A DNA stretch of 64,000 nucleotides from Parafrankia elaeagni (GTDB lineage Bacteria > Actinomycetota > Actinomycetes > Frankiales > Frankiaceae): assembly GCF_000374165.1 (NCBI RefSeq), contig NZ_KB893723.1, forward strand, positions 36,848 through 100,847, read 5' to 3'. The notes under the pieces are model-generated. The model was not told where the DNA came from, ran no database searches, and saw only the letters and a list, made by a program, of their open reading frames with translations. The position numbers and the translations under genes are program-made. This document shows positions 44,137 through 52,697 of this stretch, one piece after another. Positions within the stretch are counted from its first letter, which is position 1. The number at the start of each line of letters is the position of its first letter.

Positions 44137-45279
44137 TCAGACACGGCCGGCGATGTCCAGGACGCGCAGGGCCTGGGCCTCCATCGCGTGGGCGGCGTCG
44201 GCGTCCGGCAGGGCCTGCGCGGCACTGGTCACGGCGTGCAGCAGCCCACCGGCGGTGAGATCAGCGCCCTTGACGAAGTGCCGCAGGATGAGGGTCTGCT
44301 GCTCGGCGGTGTAGTGCAGCTGCCGGCTGACGACCTCGACCGCTCCGGCCGGGTCGTCCACGGGCACGGCGGCGCGCTGCTGCACGGCGGTGATCTGACG
44401 TTCGACGTAGTCGGTGGTGAGGAAGGCGGCGACGGCGTCGCGGACCTTCGCGGTGACCAGCGTCAGCGCTTTACGCTGGGTGTCGGCGGACCAGGAGACG
44501 GTGCCCTCCTCCAGCCGGCCGCCGAGGTGGACCTCCCGCACCGCGTCCTGGGTGATCGTCAGGCCGTTGTTGCAGACCTGCACCACGAGGCGCGGGGTGA
44601 TGGTGAATGCCCCGGCCCCGACCTCGGAGTTCGTCAGTACGAAGCCGGCCCACACCACCGGGTTGTCCGCGCCGCGCTGTCCGGTGAACGGGGAGCGGTA
44701 GTCCCGCAGCAGGCTCGGGGCCAGCGCCCGGACCGAGTCGCTGCGGATGCGGACGTGCATGTGTCGGTCGGTCAGGTCGGCACCGTCGATCGTGGTCTGC
44801 GCACCGGAGCCGCGGATGCCGGCGAGCGTCGCGAGGAGCACATCGAGGTTGTCGACCGGCTTGTACCTGTCGCTGAGTACCGCGCGGATGATCCCGCCGC
44901 CGTGGTCGTGGCGCAGGGCTCGCAGGAGTAGTCGCCGGTCGCGGTTGGCCGGGTGGTCCAGCCAGCCGTTGACGTTGCGGTCGTACAGGTCGATGTGCTG
45001 CTCGCGCAGCTGGCGCAGGTAGGCCAGCGGAATGCCGAGCTTGGTGGCCAGCCCTTCGTCGGCCACCGCGGTCGGGGTGTAGACGCCCTCGACGAGGGTC
45101 ACCCCGGAGTCGCTGAGCTCCGGCTCGGTACCGGACACGACCAGCTGTCCGTCACGGGCCCGGATCGCTCCGGCGGGCGTGACGATGTCCACCATCCGTG
45201 CCTGGGCGTCGCGGAGGATTTCGACGAGGTCGGGCAGGGTCGCGTTACGCCGTGCACCCACGTTTCTGAGGTCGTCCAT
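44137..45279 (-). CDS. DUF932-like mobile-element protein
   Basis: 380 residues from the ATG at 45279 (GGA about 10 bases upstream). It shows the DUF932 pattern: GIPLAYLRQL, a VLSDRYKPVDNLDVL motif, FVLTNSEVGAGAFTITPRLVVQVC and NGLTITQDAVREVHLG. DUF932 proteins are common on plasmids, phages and conjugative elements, often near ParB or recombination genes, and their function is not settled. It lies 92 bases upstream of the ParB-like start in the same block. Confidence 0.8.
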   Translation of the reverse strand: MDDLRNVGARRNATLPDLVEILRDAQARMVDIVTPAGAIRARDGQLVVSGTEPELSDSGVTLVEGVYTPTAVADEGLATKLGIPLAYLRQLREQHIDLYDRNVNGWLDHPANRDRRLLLRALRHDHGGGIIRAVLSDRYKPVDNLDVLLATLAGIRGSGAQTTIDGADLTDRHMHVRIRSDSVRALAPSLLRDYRSPFTGQRGADNPVVWAGFVLTNSEVGAGAFTITPRLVVQVCNNGLTITQDAVREVHLGGRLEEGTVSWSADTQRKALTLVTAKVRDAVAAFLTTDYVERQITAVQQRAAVPVDDPAGAVEVVSRQLHYTAEQQTLILRHFVKGADLTAGGLLHAVTSAAQALPDADAAHAMEAQALRVLDIAGRV

Positions 45280-45337
45280 GGCGAATGTCCTTTCGGGAAG
45301 TCGTGACCGGTCGACGGGTGGAAAAAGAGCCGGGGAA

Positions 45338-45802
45338 CTACCAGGGGAACGTGACGTGGATGTCTTCGGGGAGGCCGTAGCCCTTCCCGCAGGACCGGCA
45401 CAGGAACGGCGCGGCCGGCCCGCCGCTGATGTCGAGGGCTCCGTCGGGGCTCCCCTCCATGGAGATGGTGAGGAACCACAACGTTCCGGCCCTGTCGTCG
45501 TCCACCTGCTGCAGCGTCGGACGGACCAGCTCGCGGAACGAGTACACCCACTCCTGATGGACGATCCCGGTGCCCGTTTCGCAGGTGGGGCAGGAGATCT
45601 CCCGCGTTCCGTCCGAGCGGATGCGGACGTCGAGGTCGCCCTGCCGCGCCGCGACGGGAAAATCGAAACTGTGATCCGGGACGTTGAGGGCGAAGTCTTC
45701 GGGACGCCTGCTCTGGTCGATCGTGGTTGCGGACGGCGTGGCGCCCTGCAGCCAGGCAGCACTCGGCCCGTTCTCGGGGCTGGAGAAAGAAATGGTGCTC
45801 AT
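45338..45802 (-). CDS. Zinc-ribbon hypothetical protein
   Basis: 154 residues, ATG at 45802. Two CxxC pairs (CPTCETG near 90 and CRSCGKGYG near 138) suggest one zinc site. A beta-rich segment (TLWFLTISMEG) lies between. No signal peptide. I know no name for it; its place just upstream of the DUF932 gene, 58 bases away, suggests a shared transcript. Confidence 0.6.
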   Translation of the reverse strand: MSTISFSSPENGPSAAWLQGATPSATTIDQSRRPEDFALNVPDHSFDFPVAARQGDLDVRIRSDGTREISCPTCETGTGIVHQEWVYSFRELVRPTLQQVDDDRAGTLWFLTISMEGSPDGALDISGGPAAPFLCRSCGKGYGLPEDIHVTFPW

Positions 45803-45977
45803 AGCGGGACCTCTCTGGTTCTGTTCGCTGACACGCTTGGAATTCGGATATCCAGATCGAGATGGCGTGGATCCGTGCGTTTGGGAGGCTCGGCCCGTGT
45901 TCCCGGGATCTGTCGGGAACTTTTCGGGGAGAAATTTCGGGAAGCCGGGAGATGCTTCCCGCGCCGGTCGTGGGTGG

Positions 45978-46430
45978 TCAGGCCTTCGAGCCGTCGATCG
46001 GTTCGATCGGTCCCGTGACCTGGGTGCGGATCTGGCGGATCATCCGGCTCAGCTCGCCGAGTAGGGACTGGCCCATCACGCCCTGTGCAGCCTCGGGGGG
46101 CGCGAACTTTCCGGCGACGCGGTGGATGAGGCCGTCCCATTCGTCGGCGGAGATCAGGTCCTGGCAGGCCGCGCACACCGCCCACGACTGATTCATGGAC
46201 ACGGAGCAGCGCATTACCGAGATCACGCCTGCCACGGGCAGAAGGCCCACGGCCGGATCCGTGTTGCAGAAGTCGCACCACCGCCGTGTCTGCCTGCCGG
46301 CGCTGTCGACGGGGACTGGAATGTGATCGTCGTCGACAGCCTGACTCGGGGCATGGACCCAGATCTCCTGGCTGTGGATCCTGAGCGAGTCCAACGGTCT
46401 GAAGCAGAAAGCGCAGATTTTTTGAGGCAT
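45978..46430 (-). CDS. Cysteine-rich zinc-finger hypothetical protein
   Basis: 150 residues, ATG at 46430. Three CxxC pairs (CAFC, CDFC, CAAC) point to one or two zinc sites, followed by a helical C-terminal part. No membrane segment. It is the first gene of the long minus-strand block of the element and diverges from the type IV secretion block, so it may be a regulator, which is only a positional guess. Confidence 0.6.
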   Translation of the reverse strand: MPQKICAFCFRPLDSLRIHSQEIWVHAPSQAVDDDHIPVPVDSAGRQTRRWCDFCNTDPAVGLLPVAGVISVMRCSVSMNQSWAVCAACQDLISADEWDGLIHRVAGKFAPPEAAQGVMGQSLLGELSRMIRQIRTQVTGPIEPIDGSKA

Positions 46431-46833
46431 GCTCGATCACCTACTTCTGTCTGGGCGGATGAGAACGCCCGCCGCGGCAGCGCAGATGGCCGTGGAATCT
46501 GCTGGTCCCTGCCGGGCGGGCTGATGGTCGAAATGCCGCGGGAGTCGTGGGCTGGCCAGCCCTTCAGCCCCTTGGGGTCGGCCGAAGGCCGAGGCTTGCC
46601 GGCTCGCGGCTTCCGTGGCACCTTCCTCATCGCCCGCGGGCAGGGCCAGCTTTCGCGCCTCTATGCGCGAAGGAAAATCATCCGGCCGGGATGTGGTGCG
46701 TGCTGAGATCGATGTCGCCGCTGCACCAGCGCGCAGGAGTGTGAGCTACACGGCTGCGAGACCCGGGGGTACCCCCGGGGGCTGCCGCCTTTGCCGCCGT
46801 TATGATCGTCACCGTCGGATGATCGGGGGGATC
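46431..46833. other. 403-base divergent spacer in the element
   Basis: Separates the minus-strand maintenance block from the plus-strand secretion block, so promoters of both are expected here. Seen: a perfect 18-bp palindrome CCCGGGGGTACCCCCGGG at 46762-46779, 55 bases before the lipoprotein gene, and a 7-bp hairpin TTCGCGC/GCGCGAA near 46652-46672. No gene is supported. Confidence 0.5.
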
Positions 46834-47307
46834 ATGAGGCTCTACCTGGGCGCGGCGATGGCGATGCTCGCTGTCGCAGTGACCGGCTGTGGATCGTCGT
46901 CGGCCACGGGGAGCTCCAACGCACCATCCGGAGTTCCAGGAACGACCGAGACGGCCGGTACAACCGCGGCGGCGACGCCGGCAGCGGTGGCAGCTGGTCA
47001 ACCGGACCGCGTGGGTTTGGAGGCGGCGGTTCGCGCCTACTCGCAGGCGTATCTGGGCGGGCAGGGCTCGGTCGCCTACGGGTTGCTGTCGCAGCGCTGC
47101 CAGTTCCGTGTCAGCGCGGCAGAGATGGACGGGCTGACGGCAGCGGCCCGAGCCCAGTACGGCCCTCAGCCGATCACGACTCTGACCGTGGATACCTTCG
47201 CGGGGACGTTGGCCCGGGTCAGTTACGTTTACCCGGACGCCGCGATCAACCAGCGTGAGGAACCCTGGGCGTTCGAGAACGGTGCCTGGCACCAGGACGA
47301 CTGCTGA
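46834..47307 (+). CDS. Conjugation-region lipoprotein
   Basis: 157 residues, ATG at 46834 with GGGGGG 3 bases upstream. Short signal with lipobox VTGC, lipidated Cys19, a Ser/Thr/Ala/Gly tether (20-65), then a compact domain of about 90 residues (LEAAVRAYSQAYLGGQGSVA ... QCQFRV-like core) with the look of an NTF2-like fold and two cysteines. Lipoproteins of this size are usual at the start of Gram-positive type IV secretion blocks. Confidence 0.7.
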   Translation: MRLYLGAAMAMLAVAVTGCGSSSATGSSNAPSGVPGTTETAGTTAAATPAAVAAGQPDRVGLEAAVRAYSQAYLGGQGSVAYGLLSQRCQFRVSAAEMDGLTAAARAQYGPQPITTLTVDTFAGTLARVSYVYPDAAINQREEPWAFENGAWHQDDC

Positions 47308-47377
47308 CCTGCCCGACCCGCCGTCCGAGGCTCGCGACCAGCCGCGGACATGCCCGCTCCACTGGCGAGGAAGCGGA

Positions 47378-47962
47378 TCACCCTGCCTCTTCCGGCCGGC
47401 AGCCCGCAGGAGAACGATCTGCGGTGGAACCGCGCATGGGCTGCCGCACATCTGCTGGTGCCGACCAAGGGTAGGCAGGCGGGCCCCCGAAAGCAGGTGG
47501 CAGAGGCGTCGGCCGGAGGCTTCTCCGTTCGGCGTCGGTCAGCGGGGTTGGGAACGGCAGATGGTCCATCCACAACGACGGGTAGTGCGGGTTGGCCCTG
47601 GCCGGGCGCGCCCATTTCACGGCCGGTGTGAGGGCGTGAAGAGCGGCGAGATCCTCGGCGATCAGCCTTGATATCCGGCGGAAGGTGGCGGAGCCAGATT
47701 CGAGGAGGCGGCCGCTGCCGGTGAGAAGTAGAGAGCCGAAAGTATCGTGTATCCCGCGTAGAGTCAGGTGCGTGTGGTCGTGGTGGTCGATGGCCGCCTC
47801 GATGTCCACGGTGCACAGGCCTGGTGCCACGGAGGTCACAGCGAGGCGGATGTTCGCCAGATGCTTGGCGACGAGGTCGAATGTCTCCTGATCATAGGTC
47901 CGGCTGGAAACCGGCGCGGGATCAGGAATGTCGGCGATACGGGTTTCGGTGAACTCGCTCAT
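47378..47962 (-). CDS. Hypothetical protein inside the secretion block
   Basis: 194 residues, ATG at 47962 with GGGAGA 5 bases upstream. The middle is a helical/strand mix (TFDLVAKHLANIRLAVTSVA; CTVDIEAAIDHHDHTHLTL), the C-terminus is Pro-rich. It is on the opposite strand to the secretion genes around it. No family recognised; its position recalls regulators or entry-exclusion type genes, which is a guess. Confidence 0.55.
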   Translation of the reverse strand: MSEFTETRIADIPDPAPVSSRTYDQETFDLVAKHLANIRLAVTSVAPGLCTVDIEAAIDHHDHTHLTLRGIHDTFGSLLLTGSGRLLESGSATFRRISRLIAEDLAALHALTPAVKWARPARANPHYPSLWMDHLPFPTPLTDAERRSLRPTPLPPAFGGPPAYPWSAPADVRQPMRGSTADRSPAGCRPEEAG

Positions 47963-48246
47963 CACGTCTCCCTGGCTGACCGTGGTGGCAAGTGTACATG
48001 GACCTGTTGCTGAGATTTGCGAGGGCGATGCGTTCCGGTAGGGCCCGATGGATAAATCAATGAATTGAGTTGAGTGATCGACGCTCTGTCGTCGAGAGAA
48101 CTGTGTGCGACCGGAACGATCGGTCGAGACTCCAGACGAGCCGTACCTCCGCTTGGACGGGAAATCCCCACGAGCCAGCTTCCGCGCCCGGAGCGTCGCG
48201 CACTCCAGGGATCGTCGGCATCGGAGCTCGACTCTGGGAGGTCCCT

Positions 48247-48657
48247 GTGGGGGAGAGGTGGCGCGCGCGCTGGGGAGGTGGATGTCGGAGACGGTGGGCA
48301 CGCCCACTCTCCAGGGCGCTGGTCGTGCTGTGGGTGGAGGCCGTCGTCCTGGTCGCCCGAGCGGGGACCAGCATGGCCGACACCATCGAGGTCAATCCGA
48401 CCTGGGGTGACGCTCCTGGTGTTGATCGGATTCAGCGGATCCTCAATGTGACGGCTCAGGGCAGTCTCGTCTGCTGCGTGCTGTCCGGAGTGATCGGCGG
48501 CGGGATCCTCGGGCTCGGCAAGCTCTTCGGGGGGATGCAGTCCGGTGGCACCGCCGCAAAGATGATCTTTGGCGGCGGTGGCGGAGCCTTGATTGTCACA
48601 CTCACCGCGCGGATCATCGGCTGGCTGATCGGCGACCCGACGACGGTGAACGCGTGA
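48247..48657 (+). CDS. Pilin-like (VirB2/TrbC-type) small membrane protein
   Basis: 136 residues from the GTG at 48247, with GGGAGG 5 bases upstream. An Arg-rich N-terminus and hydrophobic segment form a signal peptide likely cut near AGTSMA (about residue 43). The mature part has two membrane helices separated by a short Gly/Gln loop (SLVCCVLSGVIGGGILGLG and MIFGGGGGALIVTLTARIIG), the usual size and layout of VirB2/TrbC-like subunits. Its stop overlaps the next start (GTGA), so it is coupled to the VirB6/TrbL-like gene. Confidence 0.65.
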   Translation: MGERWRARWGGGCRRRWARPLSRALVVLWVEAVVLVARAGTSMADTIEVNPTWGDAPGVDRIQRILNVTAQGSLVCCVLSGVIGGGILGLGKLFGGMQSGGTAAKMIFGGGGGALIVTLTARIIGWLIGDPTTVNA

Positions 48658-50366
48658 CCGGGCCAGGCCGTCATCGAGCGAACGCCAGCCACCAAACGGG
48701 ACATTGGATCCGGCTCTGCCCCGGCCGGTGGTCCGCAAGCCGGGATCCTGGGCAACAAGTCGCGACACCAGGTGGCCGTACCAAAGCGCGCCAGCGTGCG
48801 CGGCTGATGGTCGGCCTGCTCGCGATGGCGAGCGTGTTCGGGTTCGCCGTGTCGACGTTCGTCGAGCGGTCCTCCCCGCTGCCGATGCAGGCCACGGCCA
48901 CGGCCCCGGCCGCGCAGCCAACAGGTGATCGCGACTGCGACACCTTCGATCCCGCCGTCACCGAGATCTCCTCGAACGACCGTGACAGCTTGGCGTCCGA
49001 CGTCTGGCAGCCGGCGCAGCGCTGCCCTCCGGGCGCGCTGCAGGATCTGCCATCGTCGGGGAACGGTCTGGTGGCTCAGCCTGCCGTACTGCCGGGAGTC
49101 GGCGGGATCATCGGCGGCCTGGTGGGCGGAAGTCTCCAGGGCGTTATGAAACAGGCGGCCGAGACCGTCGTGAGCTGGGCATCGGACAGCCTGGTCGACG
49201 GAGCCACGGGCATGATCGGCGAGTTCGTCGCTGAGCCGGCACGACCGAGAGTGACCGCGGAAGAATTCATCGGTCCTGACGGGGCGTACCGGAGTGTTGC
49301 TTCAATGGCCACGCTTCTGCTTGTCGGCTGCGTAATGATCGGCGTGGTGCAGGGGCTGTGGTCCGGTGAGCCGACCCAGGCCCTGCTGCGACTCATGGCG
49401 AACATACCTGTCGCGGTGCTCGCCATCCTGGGATTTCCATGGATCGTCGATCAGCTGGTAACAGTTGCCGACGTCATGGCCGACTGGGTCCTCCGCGTCG
49501 ATGTGCAAGGGGCAGATCTGATCGCCAATCTGCTGGTGCCCTTCACGGAGGGCTCCAGGGGGGATCTCGGAAAGATGATCCCGCGGCTCTTCGTGTACCT
49601 CGGTGTCGTACTTATTTACCTTGAATTCGTGGCGCGCAACGGATTGATCTACATTGTGGTCGCACTGGCACCGCTGTCCTTCATGGCGGTCACGATGCCG
49701 GCGGCAAAGGTCGCGGCACGGAAAGCCGTCGAGCTGGTCGTGGCCATCATCCTGATCAAACCGGCAGCGTTCATCGCGCTCCGGGTCGGGCTGGATTTCG
49801 CGCGTCCTGGCCTGGAACACCCGCCGACGGAAGGGGACGCCTGGGGAAGGACGGTCGCTGGGCTGGCCATCGTCCTGATCGCCGCGTTCATGCCATGGAT
49901 CATCTGGCGTCTCATGCCAGCGATGGAGCAGGCGATGGTCGCGCAGGGGGTGGCACGCGCTCCGTTCCGCGCCGGGATGCAGATCATGCAGCAGGCGTAC
50001 TTCGGGTCCGCGCTCCTCGGTCGCCTTCGTGGCGGAGCTGGTGCTGGACAAGGCGGGATGGCGGGGAAGCCGTCCACTGGGGCGGGAGGCGGTGGGTTGG
50101 GTCCGCCGCGGACGCTGGCGGACGCCGGCACCTCCGCGAACGGATCCTCCCGCAGGATGACGCGCGACAGCGACGGCGTGGGTGGCGAACGGCGAGGTAC
50201 CGGTCAGTCGGGCACATCCGCTTCGTCGAACCAGCAGACGGGGCCCGGGTTGCGGGAACGCTCGCTGGGCGATCCACCGCCCGGTAGGCGCAGGCGGTCA
50301 GGAGGTGAGCCGCCGTCACCACCCGGCGGTCGGCGAGGGCCCGCGCGGCCGCGGGGGCAGTCGTGA
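48654..50366 (+). CDS. VirB6/TrbL-like conjugal transfer membrane protein
   Basis: 570 residues, GTG at 48654. One membrane helix near 50-70, a periplasm-type loop with cysteines (about 95-125), then a cluster of five or six helices between about 130 and 440, and a long Gly/Arg/Pro-rich cytoplasmic tail (440-570). This is the layout of the polytopic channel component VirB6/TrbL in Gram-positive conjugation systems. It is coupled to both neighbours by GTGA overlaps, marking a tightly organised secretion operon. Confidence 0.75.
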   Translation: MTGPGRHRANASHQTGHWIRLCPGRWSASRDPGQQVATPGGRTKARQRARLMVGLLAMASVFGFAVSTFVERSSPLPMQATATAPAAQPTGDRDCDTFDPAVTEISSNDRDSLASDVWQPAQRCPPGALQDLPSSGNGLVAQPAVLPGVGGIIGGLVGGSLQGVMKQAAETVVSWASDSLVDGATGMIGEFVAEPARPRVTAEEFIGPDGAYRSVASMATLLLVGCVMIGVVQGLWSGEPTQALLRLMANIPVAVLAILGFPWIVDQLVTVADVMADWVLRVDVQGADLIANLLVPFTEGSRGDLGKMIPRLFVYLGVVLIYLEFVARNGLIYIVVALAPLSFMAVTMPAAKVAARKAVELVVAIILIKPAAFIALRVGLDFARPGLEHPPTEGDAWGRTVAGLAIVLIAAFMPWIIWRLMPAMEQAMVAQGVARAPFRAGMQIMQQAYFGSALLGRLRGGAGAGQGGMAGKPSTGAGGGGLGPPRTLADAGTSANGSSRRMTRDSDGVGGERRGTGQSGTSASSNQQTGPGLRERSLGDPPPGRRRRSGGEPPSPPGGRRGPARPRGQS

Positions 50367-51898
50367 CCAGCTCTCCGGTGTACCGGCTCGCCCGGCGACG
50401 TTCCGGCATGGCCCACTTCGGCCTTGGCCCGGCCCCGCTGATCCTGGTCGCGGGAGGCTTCACCGCACTGATCGTGCTGCCGCTGCTGACCGGAAGCCTG
50501 GTTGTCGGGGTGGCCGTGGCCGCCGGCTGTGGGGTGGTCGCTTTCGTGCCCGTGCCGGGCGCCGGCCCTCTCTACGAGGCGGCTCCGTTGGCCGTGCGAC
50601 ACCTGGCCCGTCGCACCGGCGCGCGGCACCACTGGGTCGCGCCGCTTCCGTTGCTCTCCGGCGCGCCAGCAGTGGCGGTGCGGCCCGGGGACCAAGCCCG
50701 GCGACTGCTCCCGCCCCCATTGCGTGGCCTGGAGATCCTCACCGTCCCACGCACGGCCGCAACAGGCGCGGCACACAGCCTCACCCCGATCGGCCTGATC
50801 CATGACCGACGTGCCGGCACACTGACCGCGGTGCTGTCCGCGCGGGGCAGTGAATTCGGCCTCCTCGAACCCGCCGACCAGCATGATCGGTTGGCCGCCT
50901 GGGCGCAGGTCCTCGCTCACACCGCCCGTGACAGCGGCGTGGCGCGGCTGGGGTGGTCGCTGTGGTCGGGCCCCACCCCTCCGTCCGACCACCTCCTTTG
51001 GCTGCACGACCGGCAACCCGGCACAGCGACAGCGGATCACGGGCCAGGCCAGGCAGCGGAGGACTACCAGCGGCTCCTGGAGAACGCGGCACCGGCACTG
51101 ATCCGCCACGACCTACGACTGTGGCTGTCGCTCGACACTCGGCGCCTGCACCGCCGCGCCGCTCCGCTCGACGCGGCAGTGCAGGCCGCGCTCACCTTCG
51201 CCGAGCGATGCCGCGCCGCCGGGCTCGTCGTGGGTGACCCGGACTCACCGGTCGACATCGCCGAGGCCCTGCGCCTACGCGCCGACCCGTCCGTGGCGGC
51301 CACCCTCACCCATGTGCGCCACACCCTCGCGCAGCAGTCGGGCGCGATCAGCGTCCTCGCGGGCATACACGCGGGGCCGCTGTCGATGCATGCCCGCTGG
51401 AACGCCGTGCGCATCGATGACGTCTGGCATCGGACCTTCTGGGTGGCGCAGTGGCCGACGGCCGGTCTACGCCCGGGCTGGCTGGACCCGCTGCTGTTCG
51501 ACGCCTCCTGCGTTCGCACGGTCGCGTTTGTGTTGGAGCCTGTGCCCGCGCGCTCATCCCGGCGGCGTATCAACGCCGACGCGGTCGAACTCGAGAGCCG
51601 GATGGCCGTGCGGGAACGGCACGGCTTCCGGGTCCCGACCCATCTGGCCGGCGCGCAGGCGCAGGTCGACGAACGGGAAGCCGAACTGCACTCCGGCCAC
51701 GTCGAGTACGGCTACCTCGCGCTCGTCGACGTCGCCGCGCCAACCCTGGATGACCTCGACGACGCCAGCACCCAGCTTGCCGAGGCCGCGGCGTTCGCGG
51801 GTGTCAGCGAGATCCGTCCGCTGCACGGCCGCCACGACCTGGCCTGGGCCGCCACGCTGCCGACCGGCCGGGTGCCAGCCCGCGGACTTCTCCGCTAG
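50363..51898 (+). CDS. SCO6880 family conjugation protein
   Basis: 511 residues, GTG at 50363 overlapping the upstream stop. Two adjacent membrane helices lie near the N-terminus (about 20-75, PrgI-like), then a large soluble domain with the features of the SCO6880 family: ARRTGARHHWVAP, LTPIGLIHDRRAGTLTAVL, and AQQSGAISVLAGIHAGP. These proteins are found next to VirB4-type ATPases on actinobacterial plasmids and integrative elements and are thought to link channel and ATPase. It ends 118 bases before the recombinase-domain gene. Confidence 0.85.
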   Translation: MTSSPVYRLARRRSGMAHFGLGPAPLILVAGGFTALIVLPLLTGSLVVGVAVAAGCGVVAFVPVPGAGPLYEAAPLAVRHLARRTGARHHWVAPLPLLSGAPAVAVRPGDQARRLLPPPLRGLEILTVPRTAATGAAHSLTPIGLIHDRRAGTLTAVLSARGSEFGLLEPADQHDRLAAWAQVLAHTARDSGVARLGWSLWSGPTPPSDHLLWLHDRQPGTATADHGPGQAAEDYQRLLENAAPALIRHDLRLWLSLDTRRLHRRAAPLDAAVQAALTFAERCRAAGLVVGDPDSPVDIAEALRLRADPSVAATLTHVRHTLAQQSGAISVLAGIHAGPLSMHARWNAVRIDDVWHRTFWVAQWPTAGLRPGWLDPLLFDASCVRTVAFVLEPVPARSSRRRINADAVELESRMAVRERHGFRVPTHLAGAQAQVDEREAELHSGHVEYGYLALVDVAAPTLDDLDDASTQLAEAAAFAGVSEIRPLHGRHDLAWAATLPTGRVPARGLLR

Positions 51899-52016
51899 TC
51901 CCCTACTCCCCCTGACCGCCCAGCACCCCTTGCCACGTTCTTGCCATCCGGCAATCCGTCGACCCCGCGGCGGACCAGAGGCAGAGCTCTGGCCGTCCAC
52001 AGACAGGAGACATCCC

Positions 52017-52697
52017 ATGCCCCCGCACGACATCCCAGGAAAGCAGGAGACGACAACCCGCAGCAAAAGCACCCCAGGCAGGCGGCGGTGGATGCATCCG
52101 ATCGTCTCCTGGCGCGCAGCCCGCCGCGAAGTGGTCCTCGCCGAGCATCGTGCCGAGCTGGGCCGAGCCGGCCGCCAGGCACAGGCCGACCTGATCCGCT
52201 CCGGCTACCACCTCGGCCCCGCCCCGTACGGCTACCACGCGCTGCCCGTCCCGGTCGTCGACGCCACCGGACAGGTGCGCATGCGCCGCCGGCTCCATCG
52301 GGACCCGGCCACAGCACACACCGTCCATCTGATCTTCCACCTGCGTGGAAGCCGGCATCGCAGCTACGCGGCCATTGCCCGCCGGCTCATCATCGCCGCC
52401 GTGACACCGCCGGGATACGGACCCGACGGGCCACGGCCGTGGACCCCCGACGCCGTTCGCCGGATCGTCACCAACCCCGTCTATATGGGATGGCAGGTCT
52501 GGGGCCGCACCAGCGGAGGCCGTCGGACGGATCCGGCGCAGTGGGTGATCTGCGTCAACGCGCACGAACCGCTCGTGACCGAGCTGCTGTTCACCCAGGC
52601 GCAGAACCTTCCCGGCTCCCAGCCGACGTTCATGCTGCCCATCGTCGGCTGGGGGGACCCCGGAACGCCTCCCCAGCCGCTCGCGGAGCTGCCATGA
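52017..52697 (+). CDS. Recombinase-domain protein lacking the catalytic domain
   Basis: 226 residues, ATG at 52017 with AGGAGA 7 bases upstream. It contains only the DNA-binding recombinase domain of large serine recombinases (GYHLGPAPYGYHALPVP; WTPDAVRRIVTNPVYMGWQVWG), comparable with GGRPPYGYQL and IIANPRYTG of the integrase at 36458-38164. The N-terminal resolvase domain with the catalytic serine is absent, and the start, ribosome site and coupling to the next gene (ATGA) argue against a truncated pseudogene. It may bind att or transfer DNA as an accessory factor in the secretion operon. Confidence 0.82.
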   Translation: MPPHDIPGKQETTTRSKSTPGRRRWMHPIVSWRAARREVVLAEHRAELGRAGRQAQADLIRSGYHLGPAPYGYHALPVPVVDATGQVRMRRRLHRDPATAHTVHLIFHLRGSRHRSYAAIARRLIIAAVTPPGYGPDGPRPWTPDAVRRIVTNPVYMGWQVWGRTSGGRRTDPAQWVICVNAHEPLVTELLFTQAQNLPGSQPTFMLPIVGWGDPGTPPQPLAELP

